64,000 nucleotides of DNA from Escallonia rubra (lineage: Eukaryota; Streptophyta; Magnoliopsida; Escalloniales; Escalloniaceae). Of this stretch, positions 52,201-64,000 are shown piece after piece. Under the pieces are notes generated by a model that worked only from the letters and a program-made list of their open reading frames with translations, did not search any database and had not been told where the DNA came from. Position 1 is the first letter of the stretch. Every line of letters starts with the position of its first letter. Position numbers and translations under genes: made by a program. The stretch is from the NCBI GenBank assembly GCA_033065855.1, contig JAVXUO010000359.1, positions 17,577 to 81,576 of the forward strand, read 5' to 3'.

Positions 52201-55200
52201 TAAGTGAAATTAATGGAGGTTGAACACTCCTAAACCGGGGTTCGCTCACCTCATTTATAGCCTTACTAAGAGTTCATTTCCACATGCCTGTATTATGGTT
52301 AACTAACTATATGTTTCCCTTTTAATTTCTTTCATTTCGTCAACAAAAAGACCCACCGTGATAACCCTTTTTCGAGAACACAATTTCCTTGTGATGTCTT
52401 AAATACCACCGCAACATGCATTCGAGACGACACATTTCATTGTGTCCATCAAATAAGTTGTTTGGAACGGAAATTTTGACCTTTTTTTATTCTCCATAAA
52501 ATAAGTTTTTTAGATCTCAAGTTTTGGCATCTCAAAATCCACTCTGAAGATTGACCGTGACAATCTTCGTTATCATGCATCTTCATCAAAGCCATTAGCG
52601 TAATCCATTGCAAATGTTACAATGATCTGGTATAGCCGAAACTTAGACTTTGGACGGTCTACATGACATTATGATACTCAAAATTGAATAAACAGCATAA
52701 CATGGTTCCGCCATTTTCTGGCACAACGCAAAGTTTAGATTGTATAACGAGACAACATAATTTTTTTGACTTTCACAAACGGATTGTGACGGCCTTTGGG
52801 TGCTGAGCTAAGATTCTTTAGACTGGCAGCATGGATGTGGATTGTCGTTATGTCTTCAAGTCAATTTGTAGAGTTTATTTTAAAGAAAATAAATTGACCA
52901 CTTGGGGGTCTCAAACTGTCAAAATTGATCCCTTGAGATTGTTGAGACAATTTGCTAGTTTCTGAATATTCCAATCGGTCAATGCTCAATAGCTAGTTGG
53001 CTACGACATTGAACAGGAATGGTTTGTCAAAGTGGAGAAGTTGAATAAAAATTTGTGGTTTTCAATGACAGAAAATGGGTGGAAAGAAAATGACCCGCGA
53101 AGGCTTTGTCAAAAGCATGAGAAACGTCCTTCGCTTCACGTCTTTTGACATGGTAGAAAAATTTTGACTACAATTTGAATGTAACGGTTAATGACCATTA
53201 AATACAGTTATGAACATTTAACAAGTGACATTAAAAAAATAATACTAAAATTTTTGTTGCTAATTTTTTTTTAAAATTGTGATTAACATATTTAGCAACC
53301 GTTAATAACCGAGATATACTCCAGAAAGAATAGGCAATACCCTTCGAGAACTATTTTGAATTTTTATTTGCTTCAAAAGGGGTTGGGTAAAGTTTTTGTA
53401 GCTGAAAACCCGATATAGATTATAATACTATAGTTGTTAGTCCTTTTTGAAAGGTGACAAAAAGACATGTTCCAAAAGCCTCTTTTAGTTTATACCTTCT
53501 CTAAATAGTTTTCAAATGTTTTCTAGAAAGGAAATACTAGTTTTTCTTAGACCGGAGTGTTCGTACTTGGACAACTAGTTAGCTCGATGTGGCTTAAGAA
53601 AACACAAAGCACGATGTTTTGTTGGGTGTAATTGTACTTTTTATCCGTCTCCGAACATCATTGATGCTCACTACGTTACTTATATGTCCTTACTATCACT
53701 GCCAACCTTTCTTACTATCCTTACCAAAGACATGAAATCGATCAGGTCTCTTTTTACTCCCTGAATGTGACGATCAAAACCATATGCTCAACATTCGCAT
53801 TGTGGAGACGAAGATATGGGGATTTTCATTCGATACGTTGAAATAAGTTTAAATAGCTATCCACGACTTAGTTTTTATGGCTCTGCCATTCTTGTCCATT
53901 GAGTTTTAAGTTTCTTTTACAATTTTATTAGGTAGGCAAATCATTATCACAACACATATACGATCGGGATATTAGGTAAAAAAATATAAATTGAGCATCT
54001 GCAATAAGCTTGAAACCCCTAATAGTAAACACAGCCAGTCCGGTCTTATTTTGGAGAATTCCCCATCTGATCCAAGATGAAACTACTAAACTTGATCTCC
54101 GAGAGCTACAGGCTAGTTGCTGGGAGTGTCATCAACGTCTTGGTAGATGTGTTAGCTAATCTAGTAGACCTAGGACATAGCGGGTGGTTCACGCTCAATG
54201 GACTAGTTAAGACCGTTTGATATACGATATAACTTCTCCTTTCGTCACATCAGTCCCCAAAGTCCAATAGTTCTACATGATCGGACCCATGGTCTCGGAC
54301 AATATAGTATTTACTCCCATTAGGCCTTTGACAAATTATGCCAAATTATGGGCGAAACATCCAAAGTAACATATGAGGATAGTTGGTCCATATTTGAATC
54401 TTTATTTTCTCCCTGCTTTGCTTAGAGAAAAAAAAAAATGCATAGTCAACTGACTAATCTGTAGACAATCGAATCAATGAAAAATAAAAAATTTCCCATG
54501 AGCTACCTAGATAAACATTGAGCCGGTTAGAACATTTGGGAGCTAATATCTGGCTCAATGACGGAAAACAATATGATGTTTGGATACAATACTTAAAGTA
54601 AACATTGTGTGGTACGATTATAATCGTGGTACCAAACGACTCCTGCAGTACTAACAAGCAACAAGAGAAATTTATTCCAAGATTGCGAAACTTTAGCAAT
54701 ATATTGCTTTTGATATTTCTAAGTAAAAAGTGTTCAGTCTTCTGAAATACGTAACGATCCAAAGAAAGAAAACGAGAATGCTTGTTTTTGTCATGTACCT
54801 CCTTCATGATCCAAGAAGTTGCTTAAGGGGGCCGTTTCGTGGATAAGAGTTACAGATTATCATATTTGATTTGATAACGCAGCTTAAAGTTCAAACCATG
54901 CTTTAAACTTGGAATATATTGGACTAAAAAGCTGCCAAACTGGCGGCAAAGTGAAGATAGTTGCCTAGTCAATTGCTTAGGCCAATGCCATGATATCTAA
55001 TTATGCGAAAAAGTGAATAGACAATAAAACTAGTAGCACGCTATACATCCTCCTCTTTTTTTATTTTTAGTTATCATACGATTGCCAATGCCCTCGTCTT
55101 TTCTTTTATTACCAGTTATGTCCCAATCCTTCTCTCCCAGCTACAGTGCCGTATGCTATCATCACCGCTTGTCACCACAATACCGTCGACCACCGCAAGA

Positions 55201-58190
55201 CACCGACAACAAGCACTCCATGTCTGACCCAAGTCATTGTATCCTTGCCGCTGTTCACCACCACCCTAATTAACCACTAAGCGACAACAACCACTCTAAT
55301 AACCTAACGTCTGATAGAAGGGAGAGGCCGAGTGGAGGGACCTAACTAGAAAGGACCTGACTAGAAAGGGAACTGGGAAAGGAAGGATAAATGCAAGGGG
55401 AAGGGGGCCTAGCAGGAAAAATCTTCAATTGAACCTTGAATGGCTATTCACCACAGAATCCCGCGCCAGCCAGCATGAACCACCACCACACAAACCACCC
55501 GCCCCAACTCAGGTGTTAGAAATTGCACCGGACCCCTAACCGACCAACAGAGAGGACTAGCACAATGCTCGTGATGATACCACGTACCACCATCAACACC
55601 AGTATCCAGCCCAAATCACAGCAAACGGGAGCCAAACCCAAATATCATTCCTAGAGAGAGTTTTAAGGAGAGAAAGAGTCGTAAGGGAAGAACGTTTGGT
55701 CCAACGTAAAGAGCGTTAATTACAAAAATAAATGTACGGATAGTTAGAATGGAACGGAAAACGTTTGGTTTGATGGGCTCTGTTACCACAATTTCAGACC
55801 CCATTATGTTCCCAAATAAAAAAGTTTATTTTTATTCTGTAGGCTCAGAATCAAAACGAAGTGGCCTCTCTAATTGATCAGTTCAGTCATAAATCAATCA
55901 ATCTAGCGATCCGATTTCCGTACGAGATCAACAAATGATGAGATCATAATACGAATCAGTGATGTGTTTTGAATAAAGGAGTTCATGAGGCTTATCTAAA
56001 CTTTGGAGGGTGAAAGAAACTTATAAGGTGATTCATATATTCATCAGTATCTAGTTAGGACAAGTTAATGCTAAATAGGGAAAAAGTTCACACCCAAATA
56101 AGATCTAACCTACACGCATCATATAAAAAGACATGTCGGACTCATTATTTCATCTTGCTTTTGTTTTTCAGTATTACATTGCCTTCTACTTAATAAACAA
56201 CCTACAAGAACGGCCTAGCAAGGTTATTACTTATGAAGCTTGATGACTCCTTGTTTAAGGTTGATTCTATCTGGTTGGTGTCAGACTTATGTAGCTGTAA
56301 CAAATGGTAATCGACGAGAACAGTAGCTCCAACTTACCCAGATACTTGAATCTGATTTAGTATGCAACAGTGCCATGGTCCATCAATTTCTTTATCAGAT
56401 GATGGGTCATCAGTCATCAGCAAGTCAGTGGACTTTGTTTGGCTTCACAGAGTTTTTCTCCTTGTCCACTCACAGATCTCTCCTGTCGATGCTCTACTTT
56501 ATTCTTGTCTTCAAATCTTTGAAACATTATTCACATGGTATTACTCGTTACTATGTCCTACCACGGTAAAATGAAACATGGCATTAATGGTTACATCTTA
56601 GAGGTCCATTATTGAGTGGGGCGCGTTGAAAAAGAACGGTCGATAAAACTTTTGTAGCGAAATGGTGAAAAAAGTGCATTTAAAATAAAATTAAAATTCA
56701 TAAACAACATAGTTTTCCGAAATCACGAGCGTGAAGATAATGAGAAGGCCATCCAAACACAAGCTAAGGCACTATCTGCTTGGAGGAATATATTTTTTGT
56801 AAACCACTTTTTGCACTTACTAGTGTTCGATGTATGTGGAGTCATTTTAAAATGAAAAATCTCTAACAAAGCTAGGAGGATATCACACTTAAATTTCTCG
56901 AAAGTGACTTGATAATCCGAAACACGTAAGTCAATTTTCTAAACCACGTTGATTGTCCACCGACCATACTTCATCAACACCGGTAACCACCAATATCATG
57001 AAATCGATCTGCGTTATGTCTATTTGGTGGATACAAATCAAATAGCTGCCTTTGATCTCATACGCTCGCTCACACATGCTCCCACCAACCCACACACACA
57101 TGTACACACGCATCCACACACGTACGCGCACACTCATAAAGGAATATGTGTATATGCCTGTGCTGAGTTGAAGCTGGTGGAAAAAATAGTTGTTTGAGTA
57201 CGTTGGGTTGGAGGTGTGAGAGGGATGGCCAGCCGGCCGTTGGTTTTGAACTTCTGGTTTTGAATTAGAAGGTCATAATTAGGCCCCTAACTGACCTTGT
57301 AAAATGTTCAAGTCTGTTTGAATGGCCCCGTCTGTGATCAATGTTACCGAACTCAAGAAATATACTTTTTTTTTCCTCTTCTACAAGCATTTTTTGGGAA
57401 ACAATTTTCTCGATCTGTAGGATGTTGTTCGCGAAAGATTATGGCCTCATCCCAAGTAAAAATAGAGGTCTTTGAACAATTTAAAATCGCAAGTTTATAC
57501 TCCTGCGAGAGTGCTTCGTTATTAGAGCGTTGCAACTATCCTCAAACTTTTTAACTTTAGCAATGACTACACTTTAGTTGCACATTTCGCTGTGAAGCCC
57601 AAATCCACTTGTTGCTAGAGGGTGTCATTATTATGGTTGATCCATAAATCAAACCCTAAACATTTCCAAGACTAACTAGCATAATTATGATAGCAGCTTC
57701 AATGTTAGCAACAATATCTAGTGCACGCTATAACACACTACTCGATCTCAGAGGAACGGATTTACCGATTTTATTAATTTTTGATGCAATATAACTAAGA
57801 TTCGTAGTGTCGCATGTACGACACAATACGCCTTTGACAAAAAGTAAAATATACTTTATCGATCTTCTCTGAACCACTAGATCGAGGAATTTATTACTCG
57901 TACTCTATTTGGTCATAACACTAAATTCAAGAAAAAGTTGGCTTGTCCATCACATTGCTTCACGTACACTGCTTTGGTTGAGTTTTCCAGTTTGCATTCT
58001 CATCTTCATGATTAACATGGAATTCTAAGGCTGCCCTTACTACTTTTAATTCCTCAAGACTGGATTTGCCATTCTGGCAAAAGGACGGGGACGTAAAGGT
58101 CCAGTATTGGCTTTCCTCGGCCGCGTCTTTACCAGGAAACCAGAAACTCGGTTTGACTCGGATAGTTCTCCCATGGAAATCTCATAAAGA
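49233..58190. other. 9-kb gene-poor region
   Basis: I recognise no gene. Frames are short and lack family motifs. Low-complexity patches include a CACC/CCACC-rich block (about 55160-55270) and a CA-rich tract (about 57080-57135). The stretch probably holds decayed repeats whose ends I could not place. Confidence 0.4.
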
Positions 58191-58246
58191 GTGCACAAAC
58201 TCGGAAGAGTGGTATATATAGTGACACTTGCAAGAACAAAATTTAA

Positions 58247-58252
58247 AACGTG
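58247..58252 (+). promoter_or_regulatory. AACGTG (T/G-box) in the lipoxygenase promoter
   Basis: AACGTG lies about 55 bp before the TATA box. In jasmonate-responsive promoters this word is a known MYC2-type bHLH site, and LOX genes are commonly induced by jasmonate. A six-base match alone is weak. Confidence 0.3.
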
Positions 58253-58302
58253 TGGCCGGTGTAATCAAATATCTCACCACCTTTTTCATTCACTTGTTAA
58301 AC

Positions 58303-58314
58303 TATATATATATA
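58303..58314 (+). promoter_or_regulatory. TATA box of the lipoxygenase gene
   Basis: TATATATATATA lies about 140 bp before the ATG at 58446, giving a 5' UTR of roughly 110 bp. Confidence 0.6.
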
Positions 58315-58445
58315 CCCACCCGCCTCAGTCCCACCATACGCCATTAATATTTCCCACTTTCTTTCATCAAGCCTCAACTCCTCTCTTTCTCTCTTTCAAG
58401 AAAATCCACTTTCGAAGAGAAAAAGGGAGGAAAAGGATCGTAGAG

Positions 58446-61400
58446 ATGGCTTTGGCTAAAGAAATCATGGGTTCTTCTATGGTGGAAAGAACTTCGTTTC
58501 TTTCTTCATCATCAAAACTTGTTTTGGAGCGTCATTTCTGTTTTAATCCTGTTGTGGTTCCTCTGGAGAGACGAAGGTCATTGCAATTGAAAAGGGTTGT
58601 AAGAGCAGCTCCTACTGTGGCAGCTGTTAGTGACAATCTGGTGAAAGCCGCGGCGGAGAAGCCTGTGAAGTTCAAGGTGAGAGCTGTGGTTACTGTGAGG
58701 AACAAGCACAAGGAAGATTTGAAGGAGACTTTCGTGAAGCAGTTGGATGCTTTTACCGACAAAATTGGCAGAAACGTCGTGTTGGAGCTTGTTAGCACCG
58801 AAGTCGATCCAAGTAAGCCATTTTCTTAACAAGACTTTGCTCTTTACATATGCTAAAGTTTTTCTTTCTGGCAAATTTTTGGTTTTCCTTCATCTGGGTT
58901 TCCCATCAAAGACTGTTAACAGGATTTTGCTAAATGAACCTTAAGAGTCGTTAAGTTGTTCTTGGCAACTTCTTTGGGTTTTCTTCATCTGAGCACTGGG
59001 AATTGTAATCAATTCGATAAACATCTCTGCTTGGAGCTCTGGTTTTGTGGTATATTTCTTGGATCGTTTTAACCGAATTTATCATTTTTTTCTATTTTGA
59101 AGAAACAAGGGCTTCAAAGAAAAGCAAGCCAGCTGTATTGAAGGATTGGTCAAAGAAATCCAATGTCAAAGCAGAGAGAGTTAATTACAGTGCTGAGTTC
59201 ATGGTGGACTCAAATTTCGGGATGCCAGGGGCGATCACGGTGACGAACAAACACCAGAGAGAGTTCTTCATGGAGAGTATAACCATTGAAGGATTTGCAT
59301 GTGGTCCTGTTCATTTTCCCTGCAATTCTTGGGTGCAATCTAAGAAAGACCACCCTGAAAAAAGGATATTTTTCTCCAACCAGGTAAGACATTATTTTCC
59401 CATTATTTAGTTCCGTACTCCGAAGACTTTTCTCGACAGTGCCAGACATATAATACCGTATTTTCTTCCTTCTAGTTGTCATTCATATTATAAGTTTCAA
59501 GGTCAAACTATGTTTTCTAAAGTTGGAATTTGTGAAAGTTGAAAGCAAAACAATGTAGAACGTTCACACGTTCCCACTTGAAGTTATTTTCAGACTAGAG
59601 AGTTCTATCAGGAAGCTTTTCTTCCATCTGATCTGTTAGTTACTTTGACTCTTCTCAACTCTATAGCAGAAGAGGTGCTTGGGATTCCCTGGAGATTTAA
59701 GTTCTTTAGTGTACATTAGTGGGGCTTGACTTGTCTAATCTACAACGCCATTAATTCAGATTTGCCAATAACAGTCCTCTATTTTCAGTATCGAATGTCA
59801 GTATGCCACCTTACAATGGACCAGTTAATGGGTCATACTCAATTTCCCCACTTGGCCATGCTTTTCTTAATGGGAACTTTGGGGTCACAGTTCTAAAAGG
59901 ACCCCCCACCTATAATTGCTACACGTAAATGATTAGATTACCCCAATGAACTCAGAAGCTAATTTTTCAATAACATCATTGATATGAGCAGCCATATCTA
60001 CCAAATGAGACACCGGCGGGGCTGAAAGCATTGAGAGAGGAAGAGCTCAAAGATCTGAAGGGTGATGGCCAAGGCATCAGGAAATTGTCTGATAGGATTT
60101 ACGATTTCGACGTGTACAATGATCTTGGAAATCCAGATAAGGGTATCGATTTCGCTAGGCCAACACTTGGGGGCAATGATACACACCCATTTCCAAGGAG
60201 ATGTCGTACAGGACGCCTTCCAACTGATACAGGTAGTGTCTGCTTCTTCAATTTTAAGTTGATGATATATATCTTGTGTTTTAAGCGCTACTTCGAATCG
60301 CTTAGGCATAGAACTTGAACTTTTTTTTGGTGCTATTGTTGCGTAGATTTACATGCAGAGAGCCGCGTGGAAAAGCCATTACCTATGTACGTGCCAAGGG
60401 ACGAACAGTTTGAGGAGACGAAGCAGAATACATTCTCGGCTGGGAGGCTTAAAGCAGTGTTGCACAACCTAATTCCTTTACTAATGGCCAGCATCTCTTC
60501 AGATAACCATGACTTCAAAGGTTTCTCACACATCGATAGCCTGTACAGCGAAGGCCTCTTACTCAAACTAGGCCTGCAGGATGACCTCTTGAAGAAGCTC
60601 CCTCTGCCCAACTTGGTCAGCAAGATCCAAGAGTCTAGCCAGGGTGGTGGCCTTCTCAAATATGACACTCCAAAGATAGCAATCAGTGAGCACTCATCAC
60701 CCCTTTAATTAAAATCTTCTATTACCACTCCTAGAAACCACCCGCCCTCCAATCTCACATGCTATTTTGCTCACAACACCGACAAAACTTTACTAAACGA
60801 CGTGCAAAAATTACATTGCAAAATGCCAAAGGAACGTGCATCATCGCATTACGAAAATAAAAAATGGACTATGACGACCCATTAACGCATTATCTTCACG
60901 TGCAGAGGACAAGTTTGCGTGGTTGCGAGATGACGAATTTGCCCGCCAAGCAATAGCAGGGGTTAACCCTGTTACAATCGAGAAGCTTCAAGTTTTTCCA
61001 CCAGTGAGCAAGCTGGACCCCGAAATCCACGGTCCCCAGGAGTCTGCCCTCAGAGATGAAGACATTGTCGGCCATCTCAATGGCATGACAGTTCGACAGG
61101 TAATGATCAACCTCGCTTCCCGTCGCTTTTGGTTGGCCAAAAGGTGGTCCTTAATCAGCCTTTTGTATACCATCCACAGTTCCACTCAACAAAGTTGGCT
61201 CTACTTTTTTGTTCTAATTAACAGGCTTTGGAGGCGAATAAGCTGTTCATCGTGGACCACCATGACATTTACCTACCATTTCTTGACCGGATTAATGCAC
61301 TTGATGGCCGCAAAGCATACGCAACACGGACCATCTTTTTCTTGACTCCACTGGGCACCCTCAAGCCTATCGCCATAGAGCTCTCGCTCCCATCGGCTGG

Positions 61401-63671
61401 TCCTAGCTCCCGGTCCAAGCGCGTGGTCACACCTCCGGTGGACGCCACTGGCAACTGGATGTGGCTGCTAGCCAAAGCCCACGTGTGCTCCAATGATGCG
61501 GGTGTTCATCAACTTGTCAATCACTGGTGAGCAACAAAATGAAATCATGCCTTGATGTCACATTTGAGAGCTCCAAAAGCACTTTCGAGACATAAAATGT
61601 TAATCTTTAGCACGTTTTGACTATGAATTCTGCATTGTGAATCACTTCTCGAGCAAATTCAAAGCGGTCCCGAACGATGCGTGTGCTAAGATAAATGTGC
61701 CCTTTTGGATCTGCAGGTTAAGGACGCATGCGTGCTTGGAACCCTTTATATTGGCGGCTCACAGGCAACTGAGCGCGATGCACCCCATATACAAGCTTCT
61801 GGACCCGCACATGAGATACACGTTGGTAATCAATGCACTGGCGCGCCAAAGCTTGATCAACGCTGATGGTGTGATAGCGTCTTGCTTCACTCCTGGTCGC
61901 TACTGCATGGAGATGAGTTCCGCTGCGTACAAGAGCTTCTGGCGATTCGACTTAGAGAGCCTTCCTGCTGATCTTATCCGAAGGTAATCCTAGGGTTTTG
62001 TATTGCCTCATTTGGGGAGAGCCCAATCTTCTTAACTTTCTTCTGCCAACATACAAGAGTCCTACTGGTTCCAAAACATTTTCAAAGCCTTCATGAATAA
62101 TTTTTTCAACTTTCTTCTGATATGGATCTTTGCATGAATAGAAACAAAATATGCTTCTTGGCAGAGTAGTAACAAGGAATTTTTATCAGACAATTGTAAC
62201 AAGGAATGCTTATCTCTACACCAACATATATGCTTGCATATATGTCAGTGGTCGATCAGAAGCTAATAATTTGTCACTGATGCCTTTTTAATGATAAACG
62301 CGGAGGTGACTATTAAAAGCATGATTTAGTGTAAAAATAAGCACTCCCGTTCTAGTAAGCTGCCATCTTTCTAGAGGCAAAATATCATTATTGATAACTC
62401 AAAATTCACTTTTGGAGTTCTCTAGCAAAGTGTATCCAATCAGTAACTAAACGATTGAATTAGGGGTCGAAGAATAAAGAATTTAAGCGTGCAACGTGGA
62501 TTTTAGGAAGAGCTTACAACTTTCATATAGTAATTATTATTGATCACTATTTTTGCCTATACTTTTAGCAATTTCTTTAGCGTCATTTTGTTGCAACTAA
62601 ACTAGAGGCAAAATACCATTATTAATAAAACAAAGTTCACTTTTGGAGTTTCTCTTGCAATGAAGTGTCTCCAATCAGTAACTAAGCAGTGAAATCACTA
62701 TTGAATTAGGTGTCTGAATAATAAAGAATTTAAGCTGCGAGACGGATTTTAAGAAGAGGTTACAACTTCCATATAATAGTAGTCATTATTTGTCACCATT
62801 TTTACAGATACTTTTAGAGACTTCTTTAGCTTCATTGTGTTGCAACTTAAAAAACCAAGTTGCAACAATATTTTTCACTATGAAATCTAATGAATCCTCC
62901 TCTCAAATATGCAGGGGTATGGCAGTACCTGACCCAACGCAGCCACATGGACTGAAGCTCCTGATCGAGGACTACCCATACGCCTCAGATGGGCTCATGA
63001 TTTGGGCCGCCATCGAGGATTGGGTCCGCACCTACGTGAACCACTACTACCCAGACTCGACCGTGGTCTGCAACGACAAGGAACTCCAAGCCTGGTACTC
63101 CGAGTCCATCAACGTCGGCCACGCCGACCTCCGCCATGCAGACTGGTGGCCCGAGTTGGCCACCCCAAACGACCTCACTTCCATCCTCACCACCCTCATC
63201 TGGCTTGCATCCGCACAGCACGCTGCATTAAACTTCGGCCAGTACCCCTACGGCGGGTACGTGCCGAACCGGCCACCGCTCATGCGGCGGCTGATCCCCG
63301 ACGAAAACGACCCCGAGTACGCCATCTTCATGTCCGACCCGCAGAAATACTTCCTGTCGGCGTTGCCCAGCTTGTTGCAATCGTCCAAGTACATGGCCGT
63401 GGTCGACACGTTATCGACTCACTCGCCCGACGAGGAGTACATTGGCGAGAGACAACAATCTTCGACCTGGTCAGGAGATGCCGAGATGATCGAGGCGTTT
63501 TACCGGTTCTCGGCAGAGATTGGGAGAATAGAGAGGGAGATAGAGGAGAAGAATGTTGATGCTAGGCTGAGAAATAGGTGCGGTGCTGGGGTGATACCGT
63601 ATGAGCTTCTTGCACCCAGTTCTGAACCAGGGGTGACTTGCAGAGGTGTCCCAAATAGTGTTTCCATATGA
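58446..63671 (+). CDS. LOX3: Plastid 13-lipoxygenase, LOX3/LOX4 type, eight exons
   Basis: The enzyme adds O2 at carbon 13 of linolenic/linoleic acid in plastids, the first step to jasmonates. Exons are 58446-58812, 59103-59383, 59992-60232, 60347-60685, 60906-61099, 61225-61526, 61717-61983 and 62915-63671, all GT-AG in phase, giving 915 residues, normal for type-2 LOX. The N-terminus [11 protein letters not shown] and the following basic, Ser-rich ~60 residues form a transit peptide. The PLAT domain includes [20 protein letters not shown]. Iron ligands are His574 and His579 ([17 protein letters not shown]), His766 and Asn770 ([17 protein letters not shown]), and C-terminal Ile915 (RGVPNSVSI). 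Cys631-Phe632 (SCFTPG) at the regiospecificity site fits 13-LOX. LOX3-like wording is seen throughout ([34 protein letters not shown]). Intron 7 is 931 bp and contains a tandem duplication. Confidence 0.96.
62371..62849. repeat. Tandem duplication (~230-250 bp) in lipoxygenase intron 7
   Basis: Two diverged copies (62371-62600 and 62602-62849) both start CTAGAGGCAAAATA and both contain TTCACTTTTGGAGTT, TCCAATCAGTAACTAA, AATAAAGAATTTAAGC and TTGTTGCAACT-like ends. The second copy ends 65 bp before the exon 8 acceptor. Confidence 0.88.
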
Positions 63672-64000
63672 GCCTCCTTACTAGAATATGAGGTCAGTGA
63701 CAGTAGGGAAATATTGGTCTACCTGTGGTGGTGGAGTGGATACTTCAGAAATTATCTGTAGTTGTACCTGTAGGCTTTGTAAGTAATGCACAGTAGTGCT
63801 GGGTTTGACCTTAGGGATGCGTATGTAATTAGAGGACTTCCTAATTGAAGCCCTCCTCCTACTGTAATATATCAGTCACATACTCAAGGGCTCTTCAAGT
63901 TGAAGTTGTTCAAGGTGTTTAGATGAGTATTGCACCAACTAAAGGGAGGCAGAATCCGACTTTTCCATCTTTTTTTGGGTAAACTGGAACTAGAAACATT
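63672..64000. other. Lipoxygenase 3' flank
   Basis: This includes the likely 3' UTR. AT-rich signals such as TGTAATATATCAG near 63863 could serve polyadenylation. Nothing else is recognised. Confidence 0.4.

Noticed and set aside
63002-63559. 185-codon frame with many Arg, Pro and His
   Set aside because: It is a shadow of lipoxygenase exon 8.

Overview
This is a window of plant nuclear DNA, almost certainly from a flowering plant and probably a eudicot. Genes have short exons and AT-rich introns with GT-AG borders. Protein families are plant-specific (subtilase SBT1.4, plastid LOX3-type lipoxygenase, Cys-rich G-gamma subunit), and much of the space between genes is plant transposon sequence. 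I saw no rRNA, tRNA, CRISPR array or organellar block. The species cannot be named from the sequence alone.

Six genes could be assembled. They are the 5' part of an ALDH7 aldehyde dehydrogenase (833-1694, minus, running off the left edge), an intronless CCX cation/calcium exchanger (6297-8267, plus), a five-exon GS3/AGG3-type G-protein gamma subunit (16240-18900, plus), an intronless subtilase SBT1.4 (19811-22141, plus), a five-exon RBX1 RING-box protein (24547-29771, minus, with a 4.6 kb intron) and an eight-exon LOX3-type 13-lipoxygenase (58446-63671, plus). A small single-exon conserved plant protein lies at 35126-35539. A root-type ferredoxin at 47394-47850 is broken by a frameshift and has lost a cluster cysteine. 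The genes are unrelated in function and are not co-regulated as a block.

The space between genes is a layered transposon archive, and for many insertions both ends and the target-site duplications can be read. There are two hAT-like families with two copies each and 8-bp duplications, Harbinger-like elements with 3-bp duplications, and a Mariner-like element with a hAT nested in it. There is also a copia 3' fragment and a solo LTR of the same LTR family, a 2-kb solo LTR nested in a LINE remnant, and an 83-bp SINE-like insert with a 14-bp duplication.

The most striking object is a 3.7 kb CACTA element (40950-44618). It carries exon pieces of three unrelated host genes in the same orientation, a mitochondrial calcium uniporter, an aspartate aminotransferase and RAD51, so it looks like a Pack-CACTA. 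It is itself nested in a Harbinger-like element.

From about 49 to 58 kb I found almost nothing recognisable.
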